64,000 bases of DNA from Hirundichthys speculiger (taxonomy: Eukaryota; Chordata; Actinopteri; Beloniformes; Exocoetidae), in NCBI GenBank assembly GCA_018398805.1, contig JAGFBZ010000697.1, forward strand, positions 558,001 to 622,000, given 5' to 3'. Every line of letters begins with the position of its first letter. Within the stretch, counting starts at the first letter, position 1. The translations under genes and the position numbers were made by a program. A model generated the notes under the pieces. That model searched no databases, had not been told where the DNA came from, and saw only the letters and a program-made list of their open reading frames with translations. Positions 21,251 through 32,382 of the stretch are shown here, piece after piece.

Positions 21251-22199
21251 TTAACACAAACACACACACACAAAAAAGAGATAAGTAGATCTAAAACTCA
21301 ACCGAAAAACAAAGTCTCAGTAAGAGCAACATAAAAAAAACTAAGACTAATCCTGCATAAATCAAAATATGAACAAACCACAGTAACAAATCTACAAATT
21401 ACAAAATAGAGGCCATAATGCAAAGAACACAGAAAATCCAAATCTAACCTAATTCTAAAATCATTGTTCTACAATCCAGGCTTACGGCTGCTGCCCTGCA
21501 TCTTTGACATTTTTATTGGCTCCAACACATCTGATTTAAATAAATGGATCAGCAGCAGCTTGAAATGAAGGCTTTTCTGTCACAATAATTTCAGAGAGGT
21601 GATGGACCAAGGAAACATTTTAAATGTGCAGGGCAGTGGATCCTGTGGACGCAGATTGAAGAACACTGCCAAAGGTCATGATAGAAGTGTGTTGTTTTCC
21701 TTTTTGAAGTCTGACGAACAGTCATGTGTGTGTGTGTTTTGAAAGAAAATGACAATTTGGTTAATTCTCAAAAAACAAGTAGCACATCTACATTAATCAA
21801 TGAAGGCACACAGCTCGATGTTTAAAACTCAAAAAGCCTCTGGCTAGCTGACTAGTCAAACAAAAGTTATGTAATACAGGAGTATTTTCATAATTTAAAT
21901 GTGTTTGTAAATGTCATCTCCTCATTAAACCTCAAGAAATGAACATTTACCAAATCAAATATCAATCACAGAAGCTGACAGATTTTAATTAGGAATGACA
22001 TTCATTCTACAAATGTAAAGAGTTTTAACAAGGTTTTTTTTTTTCAAAACACCTTGAGGCAAGAGACATCGAAAAAGTAGTTGGACATCAAAGTGAAGGT
22101 GTATCCCTAACAAAAAAAGACTTGATTAACATGAAAGGAAAAGTGAGCTGTATTAGCCAAAGAAGAAAGTGGACTTAAAAGAAAAGGTTAACTGACAGA
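21251..22199. other. No gene or element recognised
   Basis: AT-rich; no open frame with recognisable domain and no transposon ends seen. Confidence 0.5.
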
Positions 22200-22207
22200 G
22201 ACACAAG

Positions 22208-23311
22208 TAGGGATGGGAATCGAGAACCAGTTCCTGTAGAGAACCGGTTCCGTGTGTTTCAATTCCATGGAATTGTTTGGCAGTTTATCTAGTGATTCTC
22301 TTATTAATTCCAACCAGCACGAATCTCACGTAATTTACGCAAGTTACGCACAGTCAATTCCAGAAAGCACTTACGTGATTAAGTTAAGTCGGTTTAGCAC
22401 GCGCACTGCAGTTGTAAACAACAATGGCGCCAACCAGGTTCAAACGCTCCAAAGTTTGGCTTCACTTCACCAAAGAAAGATGGCAACAAGGAAACTTCCA
22501 GTCATTGCAAAGTGGAGATAACAGCGTCGGGAGGGAACACGACTAACATGCAGAAACATTTGCGCACACAACATACGATAACGAGTGTCGTGTTTTTGAC
22601 ACGCTTTGGACTGATGGATCTCAACCCAGCGGCAGTAGCCAAGCTAAGATCACCTCTGGCAACTCTGGTAAGTACCTATCCCACTGCCTATGTGCTTCTT
22701 TGGAAAACACGCTATAACATTAACGCTATGCTATTAAACGAATGCCTTCTGCATTACATTTAGACGATGACCGTGACGAGAGAGAGAGTCTGGCTGGTTC
22801 AGCGGCTGGCAGCACTTGTTCCTGCTCACTACCTACCTCCAGAAAGATCACGTGTCCTTCCTGAAAAAGCAGACATGCATATTTTTCTGCAAAAGAAATG
22901 TTAATTCTTCATAGTATTTGCAGATTTGTACTATGCACTGTTCCGTTGTATCTGATAGTATTTATCTTTCTTTATTATTTTTGAGTGCCTAGTGAGCTCA
23001 TATATCCTTTTAAAAGGGAGATTTTTTTCATTTCTATTAGGAAAAATCTGTTAGTAAAATGTTACACATTATTGTGTATTTGCACAGTTACATATTACAA
23101 CAGTTAACACGTTATCTAGGGTTTGGGCCTCTTTTGACCTCGCTGTTGAGTTTGTAAGGTCATGACTTCTACGTAAAAAAAAGAAGCTAATAAAACTGTT
23201 CTCCTTTTTCCCCAAATTAGAATCGATAAGAGAATCGATAAAGAAACGAATCGTTAAACAGTACCAATAATGGAATCGGAATCGGAAAAATCTTATCAAT
23301 TCCCATCCCTA
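22208..23311. mobile_element. hAT element with exact 8 bp target duplication and BED-finger exon remnant
   Basis: The ends are TAGGGATGGGAATCGAGAAC and, read inward from the right, TAGGGATGGGAATTGATAAG. GACACAAG lies at both flanks (22200-22207 and 23312-23319). Near the right end the AATCGATAAGAGAATCGATA motif repeats, as is usual for hAT subterminal transposase sites. Inside, about 22424-22668 encodes part of a BED zinc finger exon; the catalytic part of the transposase is absent. Confidence 0.95.
22424..22668 (+). pseudogene. BED zinc finger exon of a hAT transposase, frameshifted
   Basis: From ATG 22424 the plus strand encodes MAPTRFKRSKVWLHFT, then, after a frame slip near 22470, KDGNKETSSHCKVEITASGG and NTTNMQKHLRTQH. 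This is the BED-type finger found at the N-terminus of hAT transposases and ZBED proteins, where it binds the element ends. The His pair (HLRTQH) and one Cys survive; the position expected for the first Cys appears to be Ser. GTAAGT at 22668-22673 is a consensus splice donor. No later exon is present. A dead remnant, preserved only as part of the internally deleted element. Confidence 0.7.
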
Positions 23312-23340
23312 GACACAAGCATAAATTACAAGATAAAGAA

Positions 23341-23735
23341 TTTAAAGGTGGGGTAGGTGTTGTTTTTTCGCAACACTTTTTACAATATTGCCTGAAAACA
23401 TTTTCAAATTCCCTTAGCACCCACTGAAATAAAATGTTTGCAAAAAAAACCTAAACGTTTTGGTCCAGTCTAGAGGGTATAATCAGAGAAAAACTCTGAC
23501 CAATCAAAATAGTGATCATCACTATTTTGATTGGCTGCATAATACGTCCATCAAATATCAATGCACTCCCACCCACCCACCCCTCCCTCCCTCCCTGTGG
23601 TTCATGTAGCCGTGAATCGTGTGTAAAGGCGTGGTTTCGAGGGGTGAGCTGAAGAGGAGGAGGCGGAGCCTTTGGGAGGAGGGAGGGAGGAGGGAGGGAG
23701 TGTATATTTTCGCACCTTCTTTGACCAGAAATGTC
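23341..23735 (+). repeat. Dispersed repeat, copy B
   Basis: Matches copy A (1-366, inverted) from TTTAAAGGTGGGGTAGGTGT through ATAATCAGAGAAAAACTCTG and TGACCAATCAA to the C-rich run at 23571-23605. After that the copies diverge; 23674-23700 is a GGGAGGA-type G-rich run. The right limit is approximate. Confidence 0.75.
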
Positions 23736-26700
23736 ATTAAATCTTTATGGGATCATGTGAAGTCAAGAGAGATGGGTAGATTTCCATCTCTTTTATTCCC
23801 TCAAACAGCTGGAGGCATGAACATGAGACATGATCCAATATGTCCTGACAAATGTCAAGACAGATATGACAGTCTTCTACAGAGGGCTGACACTGTTCTG
23901 AAGACCCTCTTATGACCATTTATTTATTTCATTGCACACTGAAGTAAATGGCGTGCTTGCCAATGTGATGTACCTGCATCAGAAACGACTGTTGCCTCCA
24001 TCTAGTACTTATTAGTTATGTCTGTACAAGACTGAGTTCCCCCTCTTCTCATGTACCGAACTGCCATTTGATGGTAAAGTCATCATGGGGTCATAAGGCA
24101 TGTGGAGAAGTGCTGCAGGTTGACAGAAGGAGGATTGGGAGTGTAATATATGGCTGTCCTTGTACTGGAGCTGGCTTGACATGCTTTGAGTTATGGGAAT
24201 GACGTAATTCACATGCACATTTGTTTTTAACTGTCGGATAGAGAAAAGATGTATCAGACACCAAAGTTCAAAGGATATATAAAAATAATAAACTACCAAA
24301 ACTGTATAACTATAATTTGGTTTTACAGGAAAATGTGAAAACTAGAATCAAGACTGAATCATTCATTTTTGACCACAGACACATTTTTTTTTTTTTTTGT
24401 GCAAGTGGGCATGAAAACAACTACTTAGAGGAATGCATGATCATTACTGCGTTCTCTCAAACACTCGAAAAAAAGAAAAGAAACAAGAAAAGAAAAAGAA
24501 AGAAACACCGCTGCCAAGTCTGACACATTTGACATGAGAATCATGAAATTCAACCTGTTCACATATTCTCACATCATACCAGCGATATCTCATGCTGAGA
24601 ATCCCATCAACATTATTATCCGTTTCATATATTAATTAAGGCACATATGGACCTTGTCCATATGGAAAGCAATTAAGTGTGGAAATCCCCCTACATCTGG
24701 TAACCTAGTAATATGGGAAACCCGAGTACCACAATAGTATCCACTGGGTGGCAGCACCAGTCAAAACCGTTACATTTGGGACTTTTGTGTGACGTGGAGA
24801 CTTCCAGTTTTGGAGCAAACGCCTACAGACTCAGAAGGTGCAGATTTACCACCTGGGTAAGAACAAAACAGGGAAGAATAGCAACATGCTGAATCTCATA
24901 AATTCCAAGCTATGTTCCTGACAATTCAGCAAGGAACAGATCGACACTAACTGTGAGACGAGAAACGATCCTGTCTACTTCTACTGGATTAACTGGAGGA
25001 AGCCACAGCAGAGAGGGGCTTGTGACTGTAACGCCCCTGATAAGTGTCAGTTCTGCCCCCTTATGCGTCATATTCCCTGGTACTCAGGTTGCCTCTGTTA
25101 CGGAAGAATCTGAAGTTCATGTTTGTTAATGCTTTTGCATCAAGTGGCTGCTTGATGGGTCGCACTGCAGTGCTTATTCTTTAAAATAATTCACATGATC
25201 ATGTCAAACTGAGCAAGAATTTCATATAATATGAATTGATTATCCACCTGGAGGAGTTCTGGGGCCAACTGTATAGACGTTTTAGAGACAAATGGAACCC
25301 ATGAATGACAAGGTACAATTATTTTCTTAGAAAATAAAACTGTGGATGTGACAAGTCATGGAGTATAGAAAAATGTTCTATACTTTCTTCTTTGGGTTAC
25401 ATTTTCTATACACAGTTATCTATCCAAAAACATTGATAAGGCTATCTACTTATTTACCTTTTCTTTAGAAGGGAACTAGTATGAACAGAATCAGTAGACT
25501 CCCTCAGATTGCCAAGCTAAAGCTTGATCTGCTTTGCTTGAATGCCAGTGCAGAGCATTTAATTATCAACAACGGGGTTGAACAAGACCAAAACGCATAA
25601 CAGCTTGTAAATGAAATACAGTCAAGACAGCAGCAGGCCTTGAGCCACAGGGCTTGAACTGGAAATCTCCCTCTGCTGTCATTAAGGCTTTGCAACTTTC
25701 ACACAGCAGATACACAAAAACTGAAAGCATTATTTCAAATCTTCTTCTCTTACACTCTATAAATAAATTTGAAAAAAATAAAAGTTATATTTGCCTGAAT
25801 GTGTGTTTTGTAAGATTTGCTCATTTCTACTTGTGCAAGTCGATTATGCTCCCAAAGAATACATAAGAGCTGTGTCCAAAATCACCCCCTACTCACTAAT
25901 AGTTCAGTCACCATTTTGTAGTGCTGTCCAAATATGTTGTGAGAATTGTTATACCTTTATATAGCAGGGCTGCTCAATTATAAAAGAAAAAAGAAATCAG
26001 AAGCACAGTTACGTATGTTGGTCAAGACTGAAATCCTGATTATTTAAGATTATTCAGACTTTTGAAGCATGTTGCATTTATCAAACATGATTTAAAAATG
26101 TGTAAATTTCCACCATGAATTTAAATTTCAGATTAAATTAACTCATTTAGGCCAATTTAGAAGTAAAGCTGGTAGAGCAGCTCAAATAATGCCTGCACTA
26201 TAACAATATAGTGTCTCAATATGTATGTATTGAAACAAATCGGTTTGCTGACACCACAAAAGACATTCCTTTGAAAGTTGTGCTAAGTGGCATAAAAATA
26301 TAACCTAACATGTTGCCATAACAGCAGGCTACTCTGTAAGGTGCCTTACATGTAGCATGGTGTTGACTCCACAAGTCTTTGAAACTCACCATTCTTACAA
26401 ATCCAGTCAGATCCTTCCTCTTGTAATCCTAATAAAAATTATTTTCCCCTGGTACATTTGTCACACATCTCTTTATCAGTGCTTTCTCAGAAAATGAAAC
26501 TTTGAATTTGCATCAAAACATGAGACATATTGTGTCCTTCTCCTCACATATTTAGACAATAAAGGCCCATTGTACTTTTGACTCTGTAGTGCTGATAGCC
26601 CAGGGTGTCTATGAGTGGAGACGTCAGGGAGTTAACTTGTCCACTTGCTTGTCTGAATTAACATAAAAACTGCAAATTAGATTTTGTGCTAATTGTTGTC

Positions 26701-27999
26701 CTTTTTTTTTTAATTATAGGAACGTACCATATATAAATATATTTGATATTTTATTGTATTATAGTCTACTTTTTCAGTGTATTTTGAAGGTATTTGTTTA
26801 AATGATTATATTGGTTTGTGACTTTATTTCTTCAACTCTGAAACATAAATCTGTGGTAATTATTCCAAGCGACCAGCACATTCTGGTCTTTAGCAGATTT
26901 TTGGTAAATTAGGTAAATAAATTATTCGGTAAATTAGCCTCAGATGAACAAAAACATATTTTTGTGATTGCCCAACATGTAATGACTTAAACCAAATTAT
27001 AACCAATTATTACAGCAATTTTTGGCTCGTGAGATCTAATTCAACATTAACCAAATTTACCGAAACTATGACAGAGCGAAAAAGTAATACGATATACATT
27101 ACGAATTATAAGAATTTGAATTGGATTGATCTGGAATGAATAGACAACAGTCCACAGTGACGCTGAATAGGAAGAAACAAGTGTAGATAATGTGTGGATG
27201 GATGGGGGGGGAAAAAGATTATAATGGGATTATAAGTAATTGGACAATAACTGAAAAAAATAATTTGATTATAATTGGACTGAACTGGACTATGTGTAAA
27301 ATGCCTCAAGGTGACTTTTTCCTTGAAGAGACCCTGTACAGAGAAACTGGATCAAATTGATAGTAAGAAAGACACCAACATCCAAAATACATGCAAAGTC
27401 CCTAACAATTCAAAGGCAACCCTTCCTCTTTTCTTCAAATAACCAAAGAGCTTTGCACCGTGGGTCAAACACACATGCACTGTGAGCTTCTGACTGTGAC
27501 TGGCTCAAGGTTATTGGCATATAACATCCCACTGTTCCCCAGAAACCATCACCTTGGCTGGATAATCATTGTTTGACCAAGTTGATTCAGATTATATGAG
27601 AATTATGTACAAGTGTGGGGGTGACCCTGAAGAAGTGTTTGTTCAGGTTATCTATGACTCTCTGTTGGTCTAATACAAATGCTCATTGTATTTGCATTGT
27701 GATCACATACCCTCCTGTCCCCTGAGAATTGCACGGCATGGGTTGCATTATACAAGCAGTATACAAAAGATCCAGTTTCAGGTTGAGAACATTAAATGCT
27801 TTACTGAACAAATACTCTAACAGGATTTTACGGTTTCATGTTCCTCCCCTCCAAAATGATTACTATAATATACTGTCTACTGTCAGCTTCTTTAACACAC
27901 TGCTACCAAATTTAAGTACTGTGCTAGAAAGACCTTTATTTATTTATTTTTATTCATTTTCTGGTAAAAATCTGTTGCTTGGAAACTTCACAGCAATGA
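23736..27999. other. Long stretch without recognised genes or elements
   Basis: Composition is mostly AT-rich. A T-rich run sits at 24385-24400 and an A/G-rich patch at 24465-24515. The part 24690-25080 contains CACTGGGTGGCAGCACC and CCTGGTACTCAGGTTGCCTC and may be an undetected repeat, but no ends were found. Open frames of 60-98 codons show no domains. Confidence 0.5.
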
Positions 28000-30830
28000 A
28001 CAAAGTGAACAATAAAATATAACTTCCACGGAGAAAAGTGTGCTCAGTTGTATCTTGGCAACAAAATATATATGTTTAACAAGTTTAAAAGAGACTCAGT
28101 TTACTTTTTGGGAGTGTTTGTAGTATAAGAATACCACTTAGAAGTGTCTTGCTTTTTACAGCCAACAAAGGGATATGCAGTAAATATTTTCACCGTCTTT
28201 CAGATCAGCCGCACATTTCGATGTTCCAGAGATCATCCCGCTAAAGGGACTACAGCCACCACTAAGCCGTTTAAAACCATACAAATCCTTATGAGCCTCT
28301 GGATGTTCTCTGTAGTTTAGTTCAATGTGTTTCATCAATAAGCTAAATCACCTGAATCTTCATCCTAGAAGCTGACAATTTGCAAAACATATTGTATGTC
28401 TAGAAGTTTGTGATCATGTATGCCTTCACTAAAAATACAGTCCACATTAACACCATTACAAGAATCCTATCTCTCTTGGCAGAGAAACTGAACTGGGATG
28501 TCATTTATCATATTCAGGATTGTAGTCTTTAAAACCTGTCGCAGACTGTAAAAAAAAAAAAGAAAAATGCTTCGTTTTGGCAGGTTAGAAAAAAAAAATG
28601 CTTCCCAATCAGGCTCAGTATATTCTGCGCTTTCTTTTCAGCAGTGCCTCCAATGCAGGATAAAGGGATCCAGCCCTTGGATTCCTCCTTCTTAGTCATA
28701 ATGTCATATCTTCCACATCATAGATCATCTCCCACATTGTGTCCCACACATTTCACGCTCACACTTAACGGCATGAACATCAATTGCTGGAAATAGGAAT
28801 ATAGCCCTGTATTCAGGATCTTTTGAAAATAAATGCAACATGCAATTTGAATTGGCTATGCTGTACTGTAGTTGTAATCACATCCATTTTGAGAAAGAAA
28901 ATCAACCAAAAGAAAATGTTAAGGAGCACTAAGGAACTGACCTGACAGCTGAAATGCATGCAGATGTATGAAACTGGAAAGCAGAACCAACACTGTGAGC
29001 TCCAAGAGAGTTGAATTATGACACTTTATGAAAGAAGGAAACATGGAACAGTACTGTGACAAACAGGTAAGGAAATAAAGCTGCGTCTACCTGCTTTTTC
29101 TAGTTTGTTCCTGAACGATAAATCACATAAATTCTTTGTATGAAACAAATGAAGTTTGCTTGATTTCTTTTAGATCAGTTTAACCCTGATTGATAAAAGT
29201 ATATTATTTTCACCAAAAATCTTGACATCTCTTGTAAATCATGTTATTGGAGGCTGTATGGATAAAGCAGAAATTTGACACCAAGGTTCAAGATAAATGA
29301 GTAACAGCCACCAAAAAGTGGCTGCGATTTAATAAATGCCACTGATTTATAACTTATCTAAAATGTTCAGTGTTAAAACAATGGGTTCCCAGAGAAACTC
29401 AAACATGTTAGTGAACCAAACATGTTGTTCAAACACGTTTTTATTTGATTAAAGGATTATAATTGTGGGATGTGTTGATGTTGTTTTTCTTGTGCCAGGG
29501 GCTCTTTGACTAGAACGTGGTCCACAATATTCACAAGAGAGAGAAATCCATCTAAGGCACATAGGCATTAAATACCTTCTTTGAACCGAGTACAACAATG
29601 TTAAGATGAAAGCCTTTGTCCTTTTTCAAACCACTCAAAAAATCTCTCTGAGGGTTTTCACTGGCAATCCAGTGTGGTCTCAAAAAAACACAGTATGACC
29701 ATTATGCCAACTCAAGTCCCCCTGTGGGAAGGTGCATTTTGTTTTCAATCTTGTTTTACACCATGTACTCTGGACGGATGATGTACCCCGCACCACCCTG
29801 ACCTGACGTTTTACCCCACCAACTTTCCATGTCATTCAATAAAATAAAATGGCACATGAGAAGTATTAAATGTTCAGTGATTTAACAAAACTGCAGTCAC
29901 AAGCATGTATACACAATAAAACGACACAAATGAAGATTGCGTATGCTTTTTGTCAGAGATGTTGCTGTCACAAATACTGCTGTGCCTTTATGCACAAAGC
30001 ATGGATATTAGAACAAGGGATCAGCTATTTATAATCATGATCACTATTGGTGAAGAGATAAAATGTAATCTAATGGGAATTTAATTGTCAAGTTCTCCTG
30101 CATTTTTTTTTTCAATTGGCACTCTTTAGTAGCAAAAATATCTATTTTCCTTCCATGACCAATGTACAAAGCTGTATAATGTCATAAATAATTTATTTTC
30201 ATATCATAAGATAAGTCAAAATAAGACAACTACCACTGCCATCTTGCCCATACTGTTTTACGCCTATACTCTTATTAGAGATGTGCTGTAGCAACTAACC
30301 TGTTTTTTTAAAGGTACCATAACGCTTTAAATCAGTTGAAAGAGCGCCCCCTGTTGCCTGATTGATCATCATCCTTTCTCAAGTCAATTCAAAAAGGATT
30401 GCCATTTTTTTTTTCTAAAGAAGGTACCATTGATTGATACGTGCATTCGTCCGTAATAGTAATATTCTTTATATATTTATAGGAGTCCGCATGTTTAGAC
30501 AGCGAGGAAATAAAAGTACCCAGACCTGTTGACCCGAGCAGTGTGCAGATAAATAGAAATTCATCATCCACTACCGACCGTCCCTTATTGAAACGGAAAA
30601 ACCTCTGTAATTTAATCAGACTAATTTGTGATTCTCTTTAAAAAGCATTATAAGTTAGAAACACCATCCACGTCACATTTTATTCTACCCCAACGAATAA
30701 TTTAATACTAAATCTGATGCTTGTTTTTTTTTTTTTTTAAGGAGTTTTCTTTTTTTCTCTTTTTCCCCCCAGTGCGCATCTATAATCCCACAAGATTTTG
30801 TCAGAGTTGGAAGAGGCAGATTATTCACGG
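28000..30830. other. No recognised gene; candidate single-copy DNA
   Basis: No transposon signature was found. The minus-strand frame 28156-28338 is of ordinary, non-repetitive amino-acid composition and could be part of an unknown exon, but it has no recognisable domain and no convincing splice sites. Near 30340 GAGCGCCCCCTGTTGCCTG resembles text common in fish 3' ends of repeats. Confidence 0.4.
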
Positions 30831-31021
30831 CAATGTTATAAAATATAATATATATAAAAACTGTACAAGGCCTCTGTTTGACACAATTGATTAGTCTTAA
30901 TATTGATCGCAGTATTCCTTAACCGCGACATCTGGTCAAATTCTATTTCCTTGTAAGAGCGCAAGTCTTCTTTTATAAACGTAAAATACAAGCAACAGCA
31001 AGAGATGATCCACAGCCGCAT

Positions 31022-31600
31022 CTCTTACCTTTTCAGACATCAAAGAATGGCGCGTCCACAGTAATTCACGAGAAGAAAAAGCCTGTTAATCCGCAAATGA
31101 AGGCTTTACTTCCCAAATTCTCTTTCCCTTGCTCCTTGTAACTTTGGAGCCTCGCGTGTGTCTCCGCTGGAGAGCTTTGATATCCCAGCGATTTGCCCCT
31201 CACACCCAAAGCAAATATCCGAACAGCTTCATGTTCAAAGCATTTCCACCGATCCTCTTCCTCTCGGTTCACATGTAATTTATCTGAGACATTTTCAAAT
31301 ATAACTGCTTAAATCCAGAGAGCGAAAGGATTCTGGTGTGTTGGACACTTGCGCGCGTCAAACCCTGCAAACAACTGCGCGCATTGAAAAACCACGTGTC
31401 CGTCGTGTCTTTTCTCAGCTCCTGCAATCACCGAAACTCAAACAATGAAATTGACGACGGCATGACAAACTGTATCAAAGTTAGCAGGAGGAAGTCACGT
31501 CTGCATCAACGCAGTGGAACTGATTGGAAAGGCTGGCGCGCTCAGGGAAGCAGGTCGGTGTTGCTGCACAAAAATATCTGAAACCCATTACAGAGAATGG
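31022..31600 (-). promoter_or_regulatory. CpG-rich patch with possible first exon and splice donor
   Basis: The interval has many more CpG pairs than the surrounding AT-rich DNA (CTTGCGCGCGTCAAAC, AACTGCGCGCATTG, GTGTCCGTCGTGTC, TTGACGACGGCATG), and no transposon homology is seen. On the minus strand, AAAAG/GTAAGAG at about 31030 fits a splice donor, so an untranslated first exon could end there. Read on the plus strand, the same bases (CTCTTACCTTTTCAG) look like a splice acceptor, so the direction is ambiguous. The minus frame 30836-31021, beginning MRLWIISCCCLYFTFI, resembles a signal peptide but would lie in the intron. Speculative. Confidence 0.3.
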
Positions 31601-32382
31601 GGAAAACCGAGAAAAAACATAAAGGGGTGTCTCATTGAAACCTTCGTGTGCTCCTCCACTATTCATATTGAATTATAAGATCGAAAACATTCTCCAAAAC
31701 GACGTCCCCTGTTGCTGGCAAAGTAGCTAATCAATCCTTCTGACAGCTGGCTTGCGAGATAGTCTCTAGAGACTCGGGAATTCCCCAAATGTAGAGCAAA
31801 CGTTTACTAAACCAAGGGACTGTCGGACTACAGGACATATTGAAGAACACTTGCCTGTTGCAGTTTATAGCGGCTTTCCGGCGTTCATTTCAAAGCAGAT
31901 GGTTTTAGCGTCAGAGTCCACTTTCACAAAACATCTACGTGCTCCATGCGTGATTTTATCCGAGCCGCTCTGCGTCACGGATGCTCTCCTGTGATCTGTT
32001 TTTAAGATCTTATCTTAGGTAGGCTACAAATAATCTATTACTAAAACAGGAATGTAGAATGTGATTGTTTATAGATGTAATCAATCATGGATCCAACAAC
32101 GAAAACATGTTAACGACGTGTTTGTGTTTATTTACGCACTCTTCAGTGATTGCTGAAGGATACAGGTGGGAGGAAAAAAGGGCCTTTGAGGTACTAAAAA
32201 TTAGTAATTTAAAAAGGGAGAGCGTGTCCGCGTGCAAGCTTGAGAAAGATAGAGAACGAGAAACGGGGGAGGAGGGGGGGGGGCGTTTGCAGAAAAGATC
32301 ATCTCTGATCAGCACCACGGACAGCGACGGCGCATTTATGCCTTTTATTTTGATGATGATTAGATGACGCTTACTTTTATTA
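31601..32382. other. Non-repetitive, moderately CpG-containing sequence
   Basis: Continues the composition of the preceding CpG-rich patch (GATTTTATCCGAGCCGCTCT, GACAGCGACGGCGC). No exon or element recognised. Confidence 0.4.

Noticed and set aside
30836..31021. Signal-peptide-like frame starting MRLWIISCCC
   Set aside because: It starts immediately after a probable splice donor, so would be intronic; the sequence after residue 20 shows no domain and no downstream splice site.
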